Positions 44,758-53,904 of a stretch of 64,000 nt of DNA are shown here, piece after piece. Both the position numbers and the translations under genes were made by a program. The stretch's first letter is position 1. Each line of letters opens with the position of its first letter. The stretch covers positions 1,674,001 to 1,738,000 of the forward strand of contig NZ_CACVAN010000001.1 in NCBI RefSeq assembly GCF_902726655.1, written 5' to 3'. A model generated the notes under the pieces. The model worked only from the letters and a program-made list of their open reading frames with translations, was not told where the DNA came from and did not search any database. Source of the DNA: Virgibacillus ihumii. Its GTDB lineage: Bacteria; Bacillota; Bacilli; Bacillales; Amphibacillaceae.

Positions 44758-46713
44758 CTATTTCTGTTTGTTTTCCTGCTTAATATACGAATACTCAGAT
44801 GCATCTACTGGCTCCCACGATTTACTCGGTTCATAAAATCGTAAGAGATCACCGTAGAGAACATTATCAGACAGTTCCAGTTCATGACGAACTTTTTCAG
44901 CCATTTCCTTCATTTCCTTTGTCGGTTCTTGAATAGGCTTACCTGTATCATTGTCATAAAACTTACCGTCAGCCATGGTATACTCCGGAGTGACAAAATC
45001 ACCGTCACGGAACACCACATATTCTTTATGCTGTTTAGAAAACATATCCGTGCCAAACATAATGTACTTGTTGGCCTTTATTCCCATCAAATGCAGCATT
45101 GTCGGCATTACATCAATCTGACTGGTATATTCATGAACAGTTCCTTTTCCATCAACACCAGGAATTTTAATCATAAACGGAACACGCTGCAATTGCGTAT
45201 GCTTGAAGTCGGTAATCTTTTCTCCGGTAATCTGTTTCATGGCTTCTTTATGATTTTCCGAAATACCGTAATGGTCACCGTAAATCATAATAACCGAATC
45301 CTTATACAATCCTGCTTCCTTCAGATCCTTGAAAAACTGCTTCAATGCCTCATCCAGATATCTTGCTGTCTGAAAATAACGGTCCACTGATGGATCTCCA
45401 GTATTCGCCGGCTTGATGGATGCTTCCTCATCACTTATCTTATACGGATGGTGGTGCGTTAACGTCATCAGGTGAGCATAAAACGGTTCCTTCAGCGACT
45501 TGAGCATTGGTATGGATTGTTTAAAGAATGGTTTATCCTTTAAGCCGTAGTTAACAGTATTTTTCTGGTTCATGTCATAATACTTTGCATGAAAATACTT
45601 ATCTATCCCAAATTGTTTATAAACCTCATCTCGGTTCCAGAAACTCTTGTTGTCGCCGTGAAAAATAGCTGACGTATAATCCTGCCTTTGCCCCAGAATT
45701 GCCGGCAGTGCCTGATACGTGTTATTTCCTTTTGTCACAAATGCCGCTCCCTGTGGCAAAGGATATAGCGACGTATCCATGGTTAATTCCGCATCCGCAG
45801 TTTTCCCCTGTGCCACCTGATGAAAGAAGTTATCAAAATACGTGAAATTCTTATTTTCATCGTGCACAAGTGAGTTTAAAAATGGTGTTACTTCTTTACC
45901 ATGAAGCTTGTAGTCTATTAAAAATGACTGAAACGACTCAAGGTGAATTTTAATAATATTTTTTCCCTTTACCGCCCCAAAAAGTTCTTTATTAGGAGCT
46001 GCGTATTTATTTGCAGTATAATTTTCAACCACCGTAATATCATTGCTGTCGGCCAGCACACGCTGTCTGGACGATTTTATCGTTTGAATAGTATCATAGA
46101 TTGCAAAATTGTACGAGCCCAAATACTTTACAATATAGTTGCGGTCGAACGTTCTGGTTAACAATTCCGGACGATCCGTTTCAGCCAAACCGAGATTGAC
46201 AGCGAATGCCATAACACCTGCGGCAAGAACAAGTACAGGTTTCCGCAATTTCATACGGCTGTCTGACCAGTTTTTTCTGTTTCGTACATATAGGGTAATT
46301 AACACAATGATATCCACTGCATAAAACAGGTCATGCCAGGCAACCAGATTAACAATACTTCCGCCCAGACTGCCAAAGTTATCCGTCTGGGTAAGGGTTG
46401 GCAATGTTATATAATCTGTTGCCGACCGGTAATACACGACATTGGCATATAACAAGAAACTCATCAGGAAATCGATGATAATAATCCAGATCCCCGCACG
46501 TTTCCCCTTTGCAAATAACGCGATACCAAGAAAGATTAGTGCTGAACTGAGTGGATTAAAGAACAACAGAAATTGCTGCATAGCATTTTGGATATCAAGA
46601 TTAAATTCATAAATGTATGTCAAATAGGATTTTATCCAAAGCAGACCTACTGCAATAAAGAAGAATCCCCATTTTGATATTGATTTATTCTGATTCATCA
46701 TTTTATTCATCAT
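44758..46713 (-). CDS. ltaS: Lipoteichoic acid synthase family protein
   Basis: About 651 residues: five N-terminal helices (to about 185), then an extracellular sulfatase-fold domain. Catalytic Thr lies in GKTADAELTMDTSLYPLPQG, with metal motifs DSVIMIYGDHYG and THHHPYK. Such enzymes polymerise glycerol phosphate from phosphatidylglycerol or act as primases (YvgJ) or stress paralogues (YfnI, YqgS); which one is not decidable. ATG 46713 follows AAGG at ten bases. Confidence 0.88.
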   Translation of the reverse strand: MMNKMMNQNKSISKWGFFFIAVGLLWIKSYLTYIYEFNLDIQNAMQQFLLFFNPLSSALIFLGIALFAKGKRAGIWIIIIDFLMSFLLYANVVYYRSATDYITLPTLTQTDNFGSLGGSIVNLVAWHDLFYAVDIIVLITLYVRNRKNWSDSRMKLRKPVLVLAAGVMAFAVNLGLAETDRPELLTRTFDRNYIVKYLGSYNFAIYDTIQTIKSSRQRVLADSNDITVVENYTANKYAAPNKELFGAVKGKNIIKIHLESFQSFLIDYKLHGKEVTPFLNSLVHDENKNFTYFDNFFHQVAQGKTADAELTMDTSLYPLPQGAAFVTKGNNTYQALPAILGQRQDYTSAIFHGDNKSFWNRDEVYKQFGIDKYFHAKYYDMNQKNTVNYGLKDKPFFKQSIPMLKSLKEPFYAHLMTLTHHHPYKISDEEASIKPANTGDPSVDRYFQTARYLDEALKQFFKDLKEAGLYKDSVIMIYGDHYGISENHKEAMKQITGEKITDFKHTQLQRVPFMIKIPGVDGKGTVHEYTSQIDVMPTMLHLMGIKANKYIMFGTDMFSKQHKEYVVFRDGDFVTPEYTMADGKFYDNDTGKPIQEPTKEMKEMAEKVRHELELSDNVLYGDLLRFYEPSKSWEPVDASEYSYIKQENKQK

Positions 46714-46853
46714 TACAATCAAACCTTCTTCAAATTATCAAATTATCTATTCATTGAAACACAAATTTCCATAACAAGCAAGTATAGAAATCATAGAAAT
46801 ATAGTCGAATTATCCCATAACTTTTTCCGACAAAATCCGCGCAGTGACAGGAC

Positions 46854-46861
46854 TTGTCGAA
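46854..46861. promoter_or_regulatory. Spo0A-box-like octamer upstream of the amidase gene
   Basis: TTGTCGAA in the non-coding region between divergent ltaS and the amidase gene, 73 bases before the latter's start. Confidence 0.35.
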
Positions 46862-46933
46862 GGGATAACTGTATAAACTCTTTCTTTTCTGGACACTCTT
46901 GTAAAATAGCAATCTATTACAGGAGTGAGTTTT

Positions 46934-47890
46934 ATGTTAGGAAAACAATTATTAACGATAATAATAGGAAGTATAGTGACTCTGTTTATTTTCATCCCTG
47001 TCACACATGCTGACAATGGAGAAACATACTCAGTTCAAACAGAAGTGCTCGAGGTAAAAAATGCCCCAGCTCAAGGAGCAGAAGTGATCGGACACCTTGT
47101 CAGAGGTGACCAAGTGACAATTTTCCAGGAAAAATACGGCTGGGTGCAAACCTATTATAATGGTAAGGAGGCGTGGGTAGCATCACAGTATCTGATTCCA
47201 ATGATAAAAGATTCCAAGAAGCAGGACTCATCTGCTTACTCAAAATCCGAACAGGATAAATCAACCACTATAAAGGAAGAAACCAAACAATTCACACCTG
47301 AACAGGTGCTGACAACCGCCCTGTCAATCAATGCTCACGGTCCATTAAGTGGACACCACATTGTCATTGATCCCGGGCACGGCGGAAAAGATCCGGGTGC
47401 AATCGGCATAAGCCATTCCAAGGAGAAACAGCTTACACTGGCAACAGCGAAGACAGTGGCAGATAAACTTAAGGATAAAGGTGCAACCATAACCATAACG
47501 AGAAAAAACGACACGTATCTATCATTAAAAAAACGGGTGCAAATCAGTGCCTCCCATGAAGCTGATGCATTTATAAGCATTCATTACAATGCATTTCAAA
47601 AATCTGCAGTGGGAGGAGTCAGCACATATTACAAAGCAGGTGAAAACAGCAGTGATCTGGCCAAGTCCATTCAAGGATCGTTAATGAACACGATTAATCT
47701 GAATAACCGCGGGGCAAAACAAGCAGATTACTTCGTCCTTCGGGAAAACAGCAATGCCGCAGTTTTAGTCGAACTTGGATTCATCACAAATCCAAATGAA
47801 ATTAAAGCAATCAAAACAGACGAATACCGGGAAAAAGTCGCGAGAGGTATTTATAGTGGCCTGAAAGAATATTTTAGAGCCAAAGATTAA
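46934..47890 (+). CDS. N-acetylmuramoyl-L-alanine amidase with SH3 domain
   Basis: 318 residues, secreted: signal peptide to about residue 27 (VTHA), bacterial SH3 domain 32-90 (GDQVTIFQEKYGWVQTYYNG), a Ser/Lys linker, and an Amidase_3 domain 141-318. Zinc and catalytic residues visible: His149 in DPGHGGKDPGA, Glu164, His217 in SIHYNA and Glu280 in LVELGFITN. Cleaves the muramyl-peptide bond. ATG 46934 is eight bases after AGGAG. Confidence 0.92.
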   Translation: MLGKQLLTIIIGSIVTLFIFIPVTHADNGETYSVQTEVLEVKNAPAQGAEVIGHLVRGDQVTIFQEKYGWVQTYYNGKEAWVASQYLIPMIKDSKKQDSSAYSKSEQDKSTTIKEETKQFTPEQVLTTALSINAHGPLSGHHIVIDPGHGGKDPGAIGISHSKEKQLTLATAKTVADKLKDKGATITITRKNDTYLSLKKRVQISASHEADAFISIHYNAFQKSAVGGVSTYYKAGENSSDLAKSIQGSLMNTINLNNRGAKQADYFVLRENSNAAVLVELGFITNPNEIKAIKTDEYREKVARGIYSGLKEYFRAKD

Positions 47891-47950
47891 TAGACCCCCT
47901 GCAAAAGAGGGCCTGTATACACCAAATCAATCAAACCAAATCTGAGTATA

Positions 47951-47998
47951 AAAACTATGGTATTCGCGACAGCTTATAGCGAATGCCGAAGTTTTTTA
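47951..47998 (+). terminator. Terminator of the amidase gene
   Basis: GGTATTCGC pairs with GCGAATGCC, flanked by AACT/AGTT, followed by TTTTTT. Confidence 0.8.
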
Positions 47999-48014
47999 TA
48001 AGATCTGTCATAAC

Positions 48015-48053
48015 TTAAATAGTTGCCAGCCTATTAAGCTGGCAACTATTTAA
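48015..48053. terminator. Sixteen-base perfect hairpin between convergent genes
   Basis: TTAAATAGTTGCCAGC and its exact complement around a 7-base loop. T runs are weak; it likely ends the GH84 transcript. A Spo0A-box-like TTCGACAA follows at 48060-48067. Confidence 0.65.
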
Positions 48054-48092
48054 AACATATTCGACAATACCAAATGATAATAGAAATTCGAT

Positions 48093-50642
48093 CTACTCCA
48101 CTATCAAAACGATGCCATCTTTAATTTGGATCCGGGTGCCAATTTGTGCATTGTCTCTGAGCCAATCGTTGGCGTGTATACTTAGCACATATCCATTATC
48201 AGGGATTACGGAATTATTTCCACCTCTTTTTACGACACTCCCATCGACAATGGTGACTTCATATCCCCACTGATTAGTCCCGGTGCGCTCACCTTGTTCA
48301 GGCGTATATTTTATTAACTCACCTGCGCCACGGAAGGTATTTACGCCATTCAATTCCCTGTAATTAACAACACTTAATTCCCACATACTTTTCATTAGAA
48401 ACGGTTTCATGATTGGCTGACCTATCTTCTGTGGCATCTCATTAGCCTGTATCATTAAATCCCGCAGTTGATCATGATATTCCTCAGCCCTTTCCCTATT
48501 ATCTTCTGCTTTTGCCATTAAATATTGAACAGCAACTTCACCAGCCTCACCATATACATTGAGATTCTGTAAGTACGGCTCAATGGCCTTCAGGAAATCA
48601 TCGTTTTCCAATTGTTTCCGCAAATTTTCAGGAATCTGATTCATTGCTTCAAATTCAGCAATTAATTTTTCTGCAGCCTGATCTGCATTATTCGACTGAT
48701 AGGCTTTCCAAAATTCTTCAATCGATGGTTTTAGCGTGAATTCCAAAGGAGCCAGTTTTAACACACTTTCCACGAGAAATGGTCGCAACACCCCTACGCC
48801 AATTTGTTGAGGGATTTCTTCCGCGCGACTAAAAGCATCAAGCAGTTTTTGTTTATATTCACTAGCTTTATCATCATTCCCGGCTTTTTCTGCCATCAGA
48901 TATTGAACGGCGTATTCCCCAGCCTCGCCATAAAGACTAAGCTTCTTTAAATATGGATGGATTTCCTCTAAGAAACTTTCATTTCCCATTTTTCTCCGTA
49001 AATCATCAGGCAACTGCTGCAGTTTTTCAAATTCTGCTAGCAATTCTTTCTTAGCATGCTCAGCATTGTTTGATTGATAAGCTTCCCAAAACTGCTTAAT
49101 TAATGGCTCTATTGTCAAAGATTCTCTATCGTTGATTGGAGAGGAATACGAATTCTCAGCGAACGTTTTCAATAACTCCGCTGCATCCCCGCCAAATGAT
49201 TGAATGCTGCGTTCCCACGAATCTCTTGGATCGTAGTCACCTGGATTCCAACTATAATCAGCAATCGTGAACAACGGAATTTTTGATGCCTCTGCCTCAT
49301 TCATCGGGTTGGCGGTTAATCCAATCATGCCATGCTCAGTCAGATCGGGATCCCTATTTACCAGCGGACCCAGGAATAAACGATTACGATTATAATCATT
49401 CACTGGATAGTTATCCCATAATAGTAAATCATGCTTAAAAATGTTCGAAACCGTTTCTGTGCCTTCCGATGTTATTTTCTCAGAAACTACTTTAGGGCCT
49501 GTCCACATTACGATAATGTCGTCATTCAGCAACTCTGCAAACCTTTCGCGATAAGCGGTAGTACCATTACCAGCGTAATCTGTCGGAACAGTAATCAGTC
49601 GCTCCGCACCATCGTGTTGCTGTAAAAATTCTTCACTGAACCGATTTAAAAGATACGCATGTGCTGCAGCAACCGGGGTGGGATCATCCCCAAATTTGTT
49701 TATATCCTGCTCGCAATGCAAGCTTTTACTTATGTCATCCAGAAAGATTGCGTAGGAACGAACACCAAGATCCCACATCGCCTGCATCTTGTTCTTTAAC
49801 GAATTGAAATCCTCGTCCCCTGAATAGCAAACCGTATTCCCCGGTGAAAGTGAGAAAGTGAACTGAACATGATTATTTCTGGCTTTATTAATCAACTCCT
49901 CCAATTTTTTTAATTCGTCCTTAGGGTATGGTTCGCGCCATTTTTCCCGATGATACGGATCATCTTTTGGTGCATAAATGTACGTATTGAGCTTATTCTC
50001 ACCATAAAATTCAATTTGGCTTAGTCTGTCTTCATGTGTCCATGGTGGTCCATAAAATCCTTCGATAGACCCGCGAATCGGCATTTTCGGCCAATCGCGA
50101 ATTTCCACTTCTGGAATCCAGTCCCTGCCTTTTCGATCCTTGATGATTTGCTTAAACGTCTTTGCTGCGTAATAAGTACCCGTTTTGTCTTTACCTGCAA
50201 GAACGATTGTCTTGTTATCCACATTTTTTGAAGCAAGTACATAGCCCTCTTCTTTCAATGATTCAGGTCCTTCGACACCAAGCTGATTTAATACAGATGC
50301 AGATGACGGATTTTCTCCGGGGCCACCAATCCAAATAGTCACCGGAGTATCTACTTCATCACCAGGTTGCATACGGACAATCCGCTTCACATCCGCCGCC
50401 TGCAGTGTATCAACGACTTCATTGACTGCATGGCTGTCGGTGTCATCACCAACTACAATTCCGACAACAGGCGTTAATGGAAAACCTTCACCAATTACCT
50501 TAACTTCCTGCGGCTTTGGATTAATTTTCAAATCCCCTTTCTCCGCCGCTGAAACCTGATTCATACCATTGACAAGAAATGCACATAACAGTAGAGCGAA
50601 AGAGGTAAACAACACGCTTTTCCAGTAACTTATTCTCTTCAT
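48093..50642 (-). CDS. Secreted GH84 beta-N-acetylglucosaminidase
   Basis: 849 residues. Signal peptide to about 33; N-terminal GH20b-like domain (about 38-180); GH84 catalytic barrel (about 185-495) with SIEGFYGPPWTHEDR and the catalytic pair Asp302-Asp303 in IFLDDIS. The helical domain that normally follows is present twice (511-625 and 638-755; both contain FWxAYQSNNA and YGEAGExAVQYLMA). The last 80 residues (IPDNGYVLSIHANDWLRDNA) look like a separate small domain seen in other secreted hydrolases. Probably cleaves GlcNAc from host, chitin- or wall-derived glycans. No LPxTG or SLH anchor. Confidence 0.88.
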   Translation of the reverse strand: MKRISYWKSVLFTSFALLLCAFLVNGMNQVSAAEKGDLKINPKPQEVKVIGEGFPLTPVVGIVVGDDTDSHAVNEVVDTLQAADVKRIVRMQPGDEVDTPVTIWIGGPGENPSSASVLNQLGVEGPESLKEEGYVLASKNVDNKTIVLAGKDKTGTYYAAKTFKQIIKDRKGRDWIPEVEIRDWPKMPIRGSIEGFYGPPWTHEDRLSQIEFYGENKLNTYIYAPKDDPYHREKWREPYPKDELKKLEELINKARNNHVQFTFSLSPGNTVCYSGDEDFNSLKNKMQAMWDLGVRSYAIFLDDISKSLHCEQDINKFGDDPTPVAAAHAYLLNRFSEEFLQQHDGAERLITVPTDYAGNGTTAYRERFAELLNDDIIVMWTGPKVVSEKITSEGTETVSNIFKHDLLLWDNYPVNDYNRNRLFLGPLVNRDPDLTEHGMIGLTANPMNEAEASKIPLFTIADYSWNPGDYDPRDSWERSIQSFGGDAAELLKTFAENSYSSPINDRESLTIEPLIKQFWEAYQSNNAEHAKKELLAEFEKLQQLPDDLRRKMGNESFLEEIHPYLKKLSLYGEAGEYAVQYLMAEKAGNDDKASEYKQKLLDAFSRAEEIPQQIGVGVLRPFLVESVLKLAPLEFTLKPSIEEFWKAYQSNNADQAAEKLIAEFEAMNQIPENLRKQLENDDFLKAIEPYLQNLNVYGEAGEVAVQYLMAKAEDNRERAEEYHDQLRDLMIQANEMPQKIGQPIMKPFLMKSMWELSVVNYRELNGVNTFRGAGELIKYTPEQGERTGTNQWGYEVTIVDGSVVKRGGNNSVIPDNGYVLSIHANDWLRDNAQIGTRIQIKDGIVLIVE

Positions 50643-51024
50643 CTTTCTCCTCCCTCAAAATTTTTTACTTCACTATCAACCATTAGAAACTGTCCACGTA
50701 ATATTATTCTTTATGAAGCCAAAAAAATATGGTGATTGGAACAAAAGTCTCTAGTTATCACCATGTTAAATCATGCTGTAAAATGTGTATCATATTGAAT
50801 CATCTAGCCATATAAACTCGGAAATTGAGCACCTTCTTGTCAGTTTCTGCCATGCCTGTCTTAAAAATATCAAATATATCAAAAAATTCCCATAGTTAAT
50901 CAGAAGCAATTTAAAAGCAGAGCAATAACGTACTTTGACCCATTTTGGAAAAATTTAAGCAAAAAGAACCGCCTATTTTACAAGATTCGACAAAAACCGA
51001 AGTAATCATTTTCAAAATCCACTC
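50643..51024. other. Intergenic region upstream of the S-box leader
   Basis: No gene seen. It contains an 8-bp inverted repeat, ATGGTGAT...ATCACCAT (50729-50764, 20-base spacer), about 90 bases before the GH84 gene and a possible operator for it, and a Spo0A-box-like TTCGACAA at 50986-50993. Confidence 0.5.
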
Positions 51025-51053
51025 TTGACTTCCCGGAAAAAGTAACGTAATAT
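51025..51053 (+). promoter_or_regulatory. SigA promoter of the SAM-riboswitch transcript
   Basis: TTGACT, 17 bases, TAATAT; about 30 bases before the aptamer. Confidence 0.8.
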
Positions 51054-51082
51054 ATATAACAATTTCATAAAGATTCATGAAA

Positions 51083-51188
51083 TTCTTATCAAGAGAGGTG
51101 GAGGGAATTGGCCCTTCGAAGCCTCGGCAGCGGATCCATCGGGATACTGTGCCAAATCCAAAAGACAGATTTGTCTTAAAGATAAGAA
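51083..51188 (+). promoter_or_regulatory. SAM-I (S-box) riboswitch
   Basis: Canonical S-box: P1 TTCTTATC/GATAAGAA, the conserved AAGAGAGGTGGAGGGAATTG followed by GCCC, GAAGCCTCGGCAGCGG, and ACTGTGCCAAATCC near the 3' side. It controls the downstream OsmC gene by transcription termination. Confidence 0.95.
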
Positions 51189-51210
51189 GAGGAATCCATA
51201 TAAACTTTCG

Positions 51211-51247
51211 CACCTCTTCTTATTCTTATAGAAGGAGGTGTTTTTTT
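51211..51247 (+). terminator. S-box terminator with competing antiterminator
   Basis: CACCTCTTCT pairs with AGAAGGAGGTG and runs into seven Ts. AAGAAGAGG (51184-51192, 3' P1 strand) can instead pair with CCTCTTCTT (51213-51221), the expected switch. Confidence 0.88.
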
Positions 51248-51345
51248 AATTTCAAATATTGAGAAGTTACGGTCGCAGGAGTATTTAATTAAACCCGGGT
51301 ATAACGATTAGTTTACCCAAAACAAAATCCAAGGAGGAATTTTTA

Positions 51346-51792
51346 ATGGCTAACGTAACGTTTAAATCAGAAGTAGCATGGAGCGGTAGCGGGGTACTTT
51401 CTACTGCAGATGTACAGGGAAAGAAATTTGATATTGATGAACCAGTTGCATTGGGAGGAAATGACGCAGCACCGAACCCGGTGGAATATTTGCTTGGAGC
51501 ACTTGGAGGGTGCATTAATGTACTCGTCACAACATTTGCGGAGCAATTCTCCGTTGATGTAAAGGACGTTAATGTACACATTGAGGGTGACTTGGATCCT
51601 GATGGTTTTCAAGGGAAAAATCCCAACGTGCGGCCCGGCTATCAGGAAATACGCTATCAAATTAGCATTGATTCCCCTTCCCCGAATGAAAATGTAAAGG
51701 CATTAATTGAACACGTGGAAAAGGTTTGTCCGGTAAAAGATACATTACAGGGGACCACGTTAAAAAACATAGATTATATAAGTGCTACTTAA
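51346..51792 (+). CDS. OsmC family protein under SAM riboswitch
   Basis: 148 residues of the OsmC/Ohr fold with both redox cysteines: Cys56 in LGALGGCINVL and Cys128 in VEKVCPVKDTL. Members reduce organic or fatty-acid hydroperoxides or act in thiol chemistry. Ribosome site AAGGAGG. Placement directly after an S-box, with nothing else in the transcript before the next gene, implies a role when SAM/methionine is low, so a sulfur-linked substrate is plausible. No methionine gene accompanies it. Confidence 0.88.
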   Translation: MANVTFKSEVAWSGSGVLSTADVQGKKFDIDEPVALGGNDAAPNPVEYLLGALGGCINVLVTTFAEQFSVDVKDVNVHIEGDLDPDGFQGKNPNVRPGYQEIRYQISIDSPSPNENVKALIEHVEKVCPVKDTLQGTTLKNIDYISAT

Positions 51793-51892
51793 ATAAACTT
51801 TTTTAATTGGACCCGGCACCACTTTTAAAGATAAATCACTCAAGTTTAAACTCCTTCAATTTAAGGAAAAGCAAACTGAAGGAGTTGATTCT

Positions 51893-52432
51893 GTGACACT
51901 GACTGATAAGCAGTTAAATGAGTTGAAAGCAGATCTTTTAAATATGAAAAGAAACCTTGAAGCACAGGAAACTGCAGAACGGTCAATCGACAATGATCCA
52001 GATGAGTTGAATGTAGCTGATAACCACCTCGCTGATTCCGCAAGCGAGTTTGTTGATCGTCAACAGCAGATGGCTGAAAATAATTTACAGGAAGAACGCC
52101 TGACTGAGGTGAATGAAGCACTTCAACGAATCGATGAAGGAACATACGGAATATGTTTAGACACAGGAAAGGAAATTCCATTTGAACGTCTAAAAGCAGT
52201 ACCCTATACAAAACGTACCGTTGAGGCCGAAGAAACGCACCAAAAACACAGTAACCAGGCCGTGGCTAGCTCTGACAGTCACACCAGCAAGCTGTTAAAA
52301 CCAAACGGCGAAATGGAAGATTCGAGAAACCGCACCTTGGAACGGCTTGAAGAGGAACACAATACGGTTGAAAAAGCTGATGATAAATCAAGATTTAACG
52401 AAGAGCCAAACGATCAAACAAAATGGGAATAA
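51893..52432 (+). CDS. YteA family regulator (TraR/DksA type, degenerate zinc finger)
   Basis: 179 residues: N-terminal helical coiled-coil region (KQLNELKADLLNMKRNLEAQ), then YGICLDTGKEIPFERLKAVP, the DksA/TraR C-terminal finger motif retaining only one Cys, as in Bacillus YteA. The tail is acidic and shorter than B. subtilis YteA. GTG start eight bases after GGAG. DksA relatives bind RNA polymerase; this branch is common in spore formers and its role is not established. Confidence 0.82.
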   Translation: MTLTDKQLNELKADLLNMKRNLEAQETAERSIDNDPDELNVADNHLADSASEFVDRQQQMAENNLQEERLTEVNEALQRIDEGTYGICLDTGKEIPFERLKAVPYTKRTVEAEETHQKHSNQAVASSDSHTSKLLKPNGEMEDSRNRTLERLEEEHNTVEKADDKSRFNEEPNDQTKWE

Positions 52433-52444
52433 CGGGAACAGAGA

Positions 52445-52469
52445 CGGCCGTATGGGTTTCCATACGGCC
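52445..52469. terminator. Hairpin between convergent YteA and SLC13 genes
   Basis: CGGCCGTATGG pairs perfectly with CCATACGGCCG around GTTT. Neither side has a following T run (the plus strand continues in As), so it may act mainly as an mRNA end stabiliser. Confidence 0.55.
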
Positions 52470-52503
52470 GAAAAAAGTGCCATATAGTTTGAGAACATTG
52501 CTC

Positions 52504-53886
52504 TTACATAATTAATTGCCAATAAAACTCAGCCGAAATCAGAACAATAGCAATCCATAAAACACCTGCAACTCCACCAACCCGCAGGATATCCTTTTTG
52601 TTAAACGCACCATATGTATAGTAAATCATATTAACCGGTGACTGTGTAACCAGGAAAAATCCAGGTACGCCGGCAAGAAAAACAACCATGGCAATCAGTA
52701 CCGGTGAGATGGTGCCCAACTGTTTGCCGATTTCAAGACCAAGCGGAATCATTATTGTCATGAAACCGAGCACACTTACAAAAAGCGTACGCAACAGCAT
52801 TGTACCAACAATAACCAGCCCTAAAATAACAATGGTCGCGTTGGATGGAATAATCTCGACAAATCCGTTTGCAATAATGTTTAATGAACCTGTTTCTATC
52901 AATAGATGAGAAAGAATAAGTGTCGATCCGAAAAACAGAAACATGCCCCAGTCAATTTCCTTCTGCGCTTTACTCCAATCCCAGATACCAATCACCGGGA
53001 GCAATGTTAGAACGGCGCCGAACATCCCGACCATTGAAATCGAATAACCGTGCACCGGCTGGATAATCCACAACACAACTGTCACACTGATTATAATGAT
53101 CATTTTAATCTCGGAGGCTTGCATTTTACCCAGCCTGACAATCTCCATATGAATGAAACGAATCACATCATTTTTCCGGATCTTCTCCGGTGGATACAAT
53201 TTAAGAAGCGTAATCCATAAAATAACGATGAATAGCATGATTGGCGGTATAAACAGCAGCATCCACGTAAGATAATTCAATTCTATACTGCCATTCCGAT
53301 TAAACATACTGAATGCGTACAACGTGGAATTTGCACCAGTAATAACAGCTGCACCACTAAGGGTGACAACAAAACAGCCGCCAATAAACAGCGTTTTTGC
53401 AATATTATCTGCTTTGCCAAATTCCTTCAAGCTGCCTGAGATTTTATCAATAACAGATACAATCAGATTGCCTCTTCCGATATTTGTTGGGACAAGGACA
53501 GACAGCATCAGAATCAGAAACATCAATAATAACAGGAGCAGCCTCCCGCTCCCCCTCGAAAACCGCAGCACATACAATGACATCCGATAGGCAAGCCCGG
53601 ATTCCAGAAAAGCGCCGGCAATCAGAAAGGTTGAGAACAGTAGCCAGACAACATCAGATCCCAGGAACGAAAGCGTTTCCTCAAATGAAAAAAAGTGGAG
53701 TGATATCATCAGCATTAAGATAAGTGCTGTAACCGGGGAAGGGAGTGCTCCCCCAATCCACAGTATTTGCGCGATAACCAGCACTCCAAATGTCTGCACG
53801 ATAACATTCCACTCGAACAGCAGCGGAGAAACAACGATGACATAAATTGCCACTGCCAGAATAACAAGAATATTTGATTTGGACAT
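52504..53886 (-). CDS. SLC13/DASS family carboxylate permease
   Basis: 460 residues, about eleven helices, with family-like MLSVLVPTNIGRGNL, GAAVITGANSTLYAFSMF and AGVPGFFLVTQSPVNMIYYTYG (sodium/dicarboxylate region) motifs. No RCK domains, unlike the sulfate symporter at 30-31.8 kb. Fourth gene of the tctCBA operon (18-base gap), so probably an alternative importer or exporter for the same tricarboxylate or dicarboxylate. Such a mixed operon is unusual. Confidence 0.82.
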   Translation of the reverse strand: MSKSNILVILAVAIYVIVVSPLLFEWNVIVQTFGVLVIAQILWIGGALPSPVTALILMLMISLHFFSFEETLSFLGSDVVWLLFSTFLIAGAFLESGLAYRMSLYVLRFSRGSGRLLLLLLMFLILMLSVLVPTNIGRGNLIVSVIDKISGSLKEFGKADNIAKTLFIGGCFVVTLSGAAVITGANSTLYAFSMFNRNGSIELNYLTWMLLFIPPIMLFIVILWITLLKLYPPEKIRKNDVIRFIHMEIVRLGKMQASEIKMIIIISVTVVLWIIQPVHGYSISMVGMFGAVLTLLPVIGIWDWSKAQKEIDWGMFLFFGSTLILSHLLIETGSLNIIANGFVEIIPSNATIVILGLVIVGTMLLRTLFVSVLGFMTIMIPLGLEIGKQLGTISPVLIAMVVFLAGVPGFFLVTQSPVNMIYYTYGAFNKKDILRVGGVAGVLWIAIVLISAEFYWQLIM

Positions 53887-53904
53887 AAACGATCTCCGCC
53901 TTGA

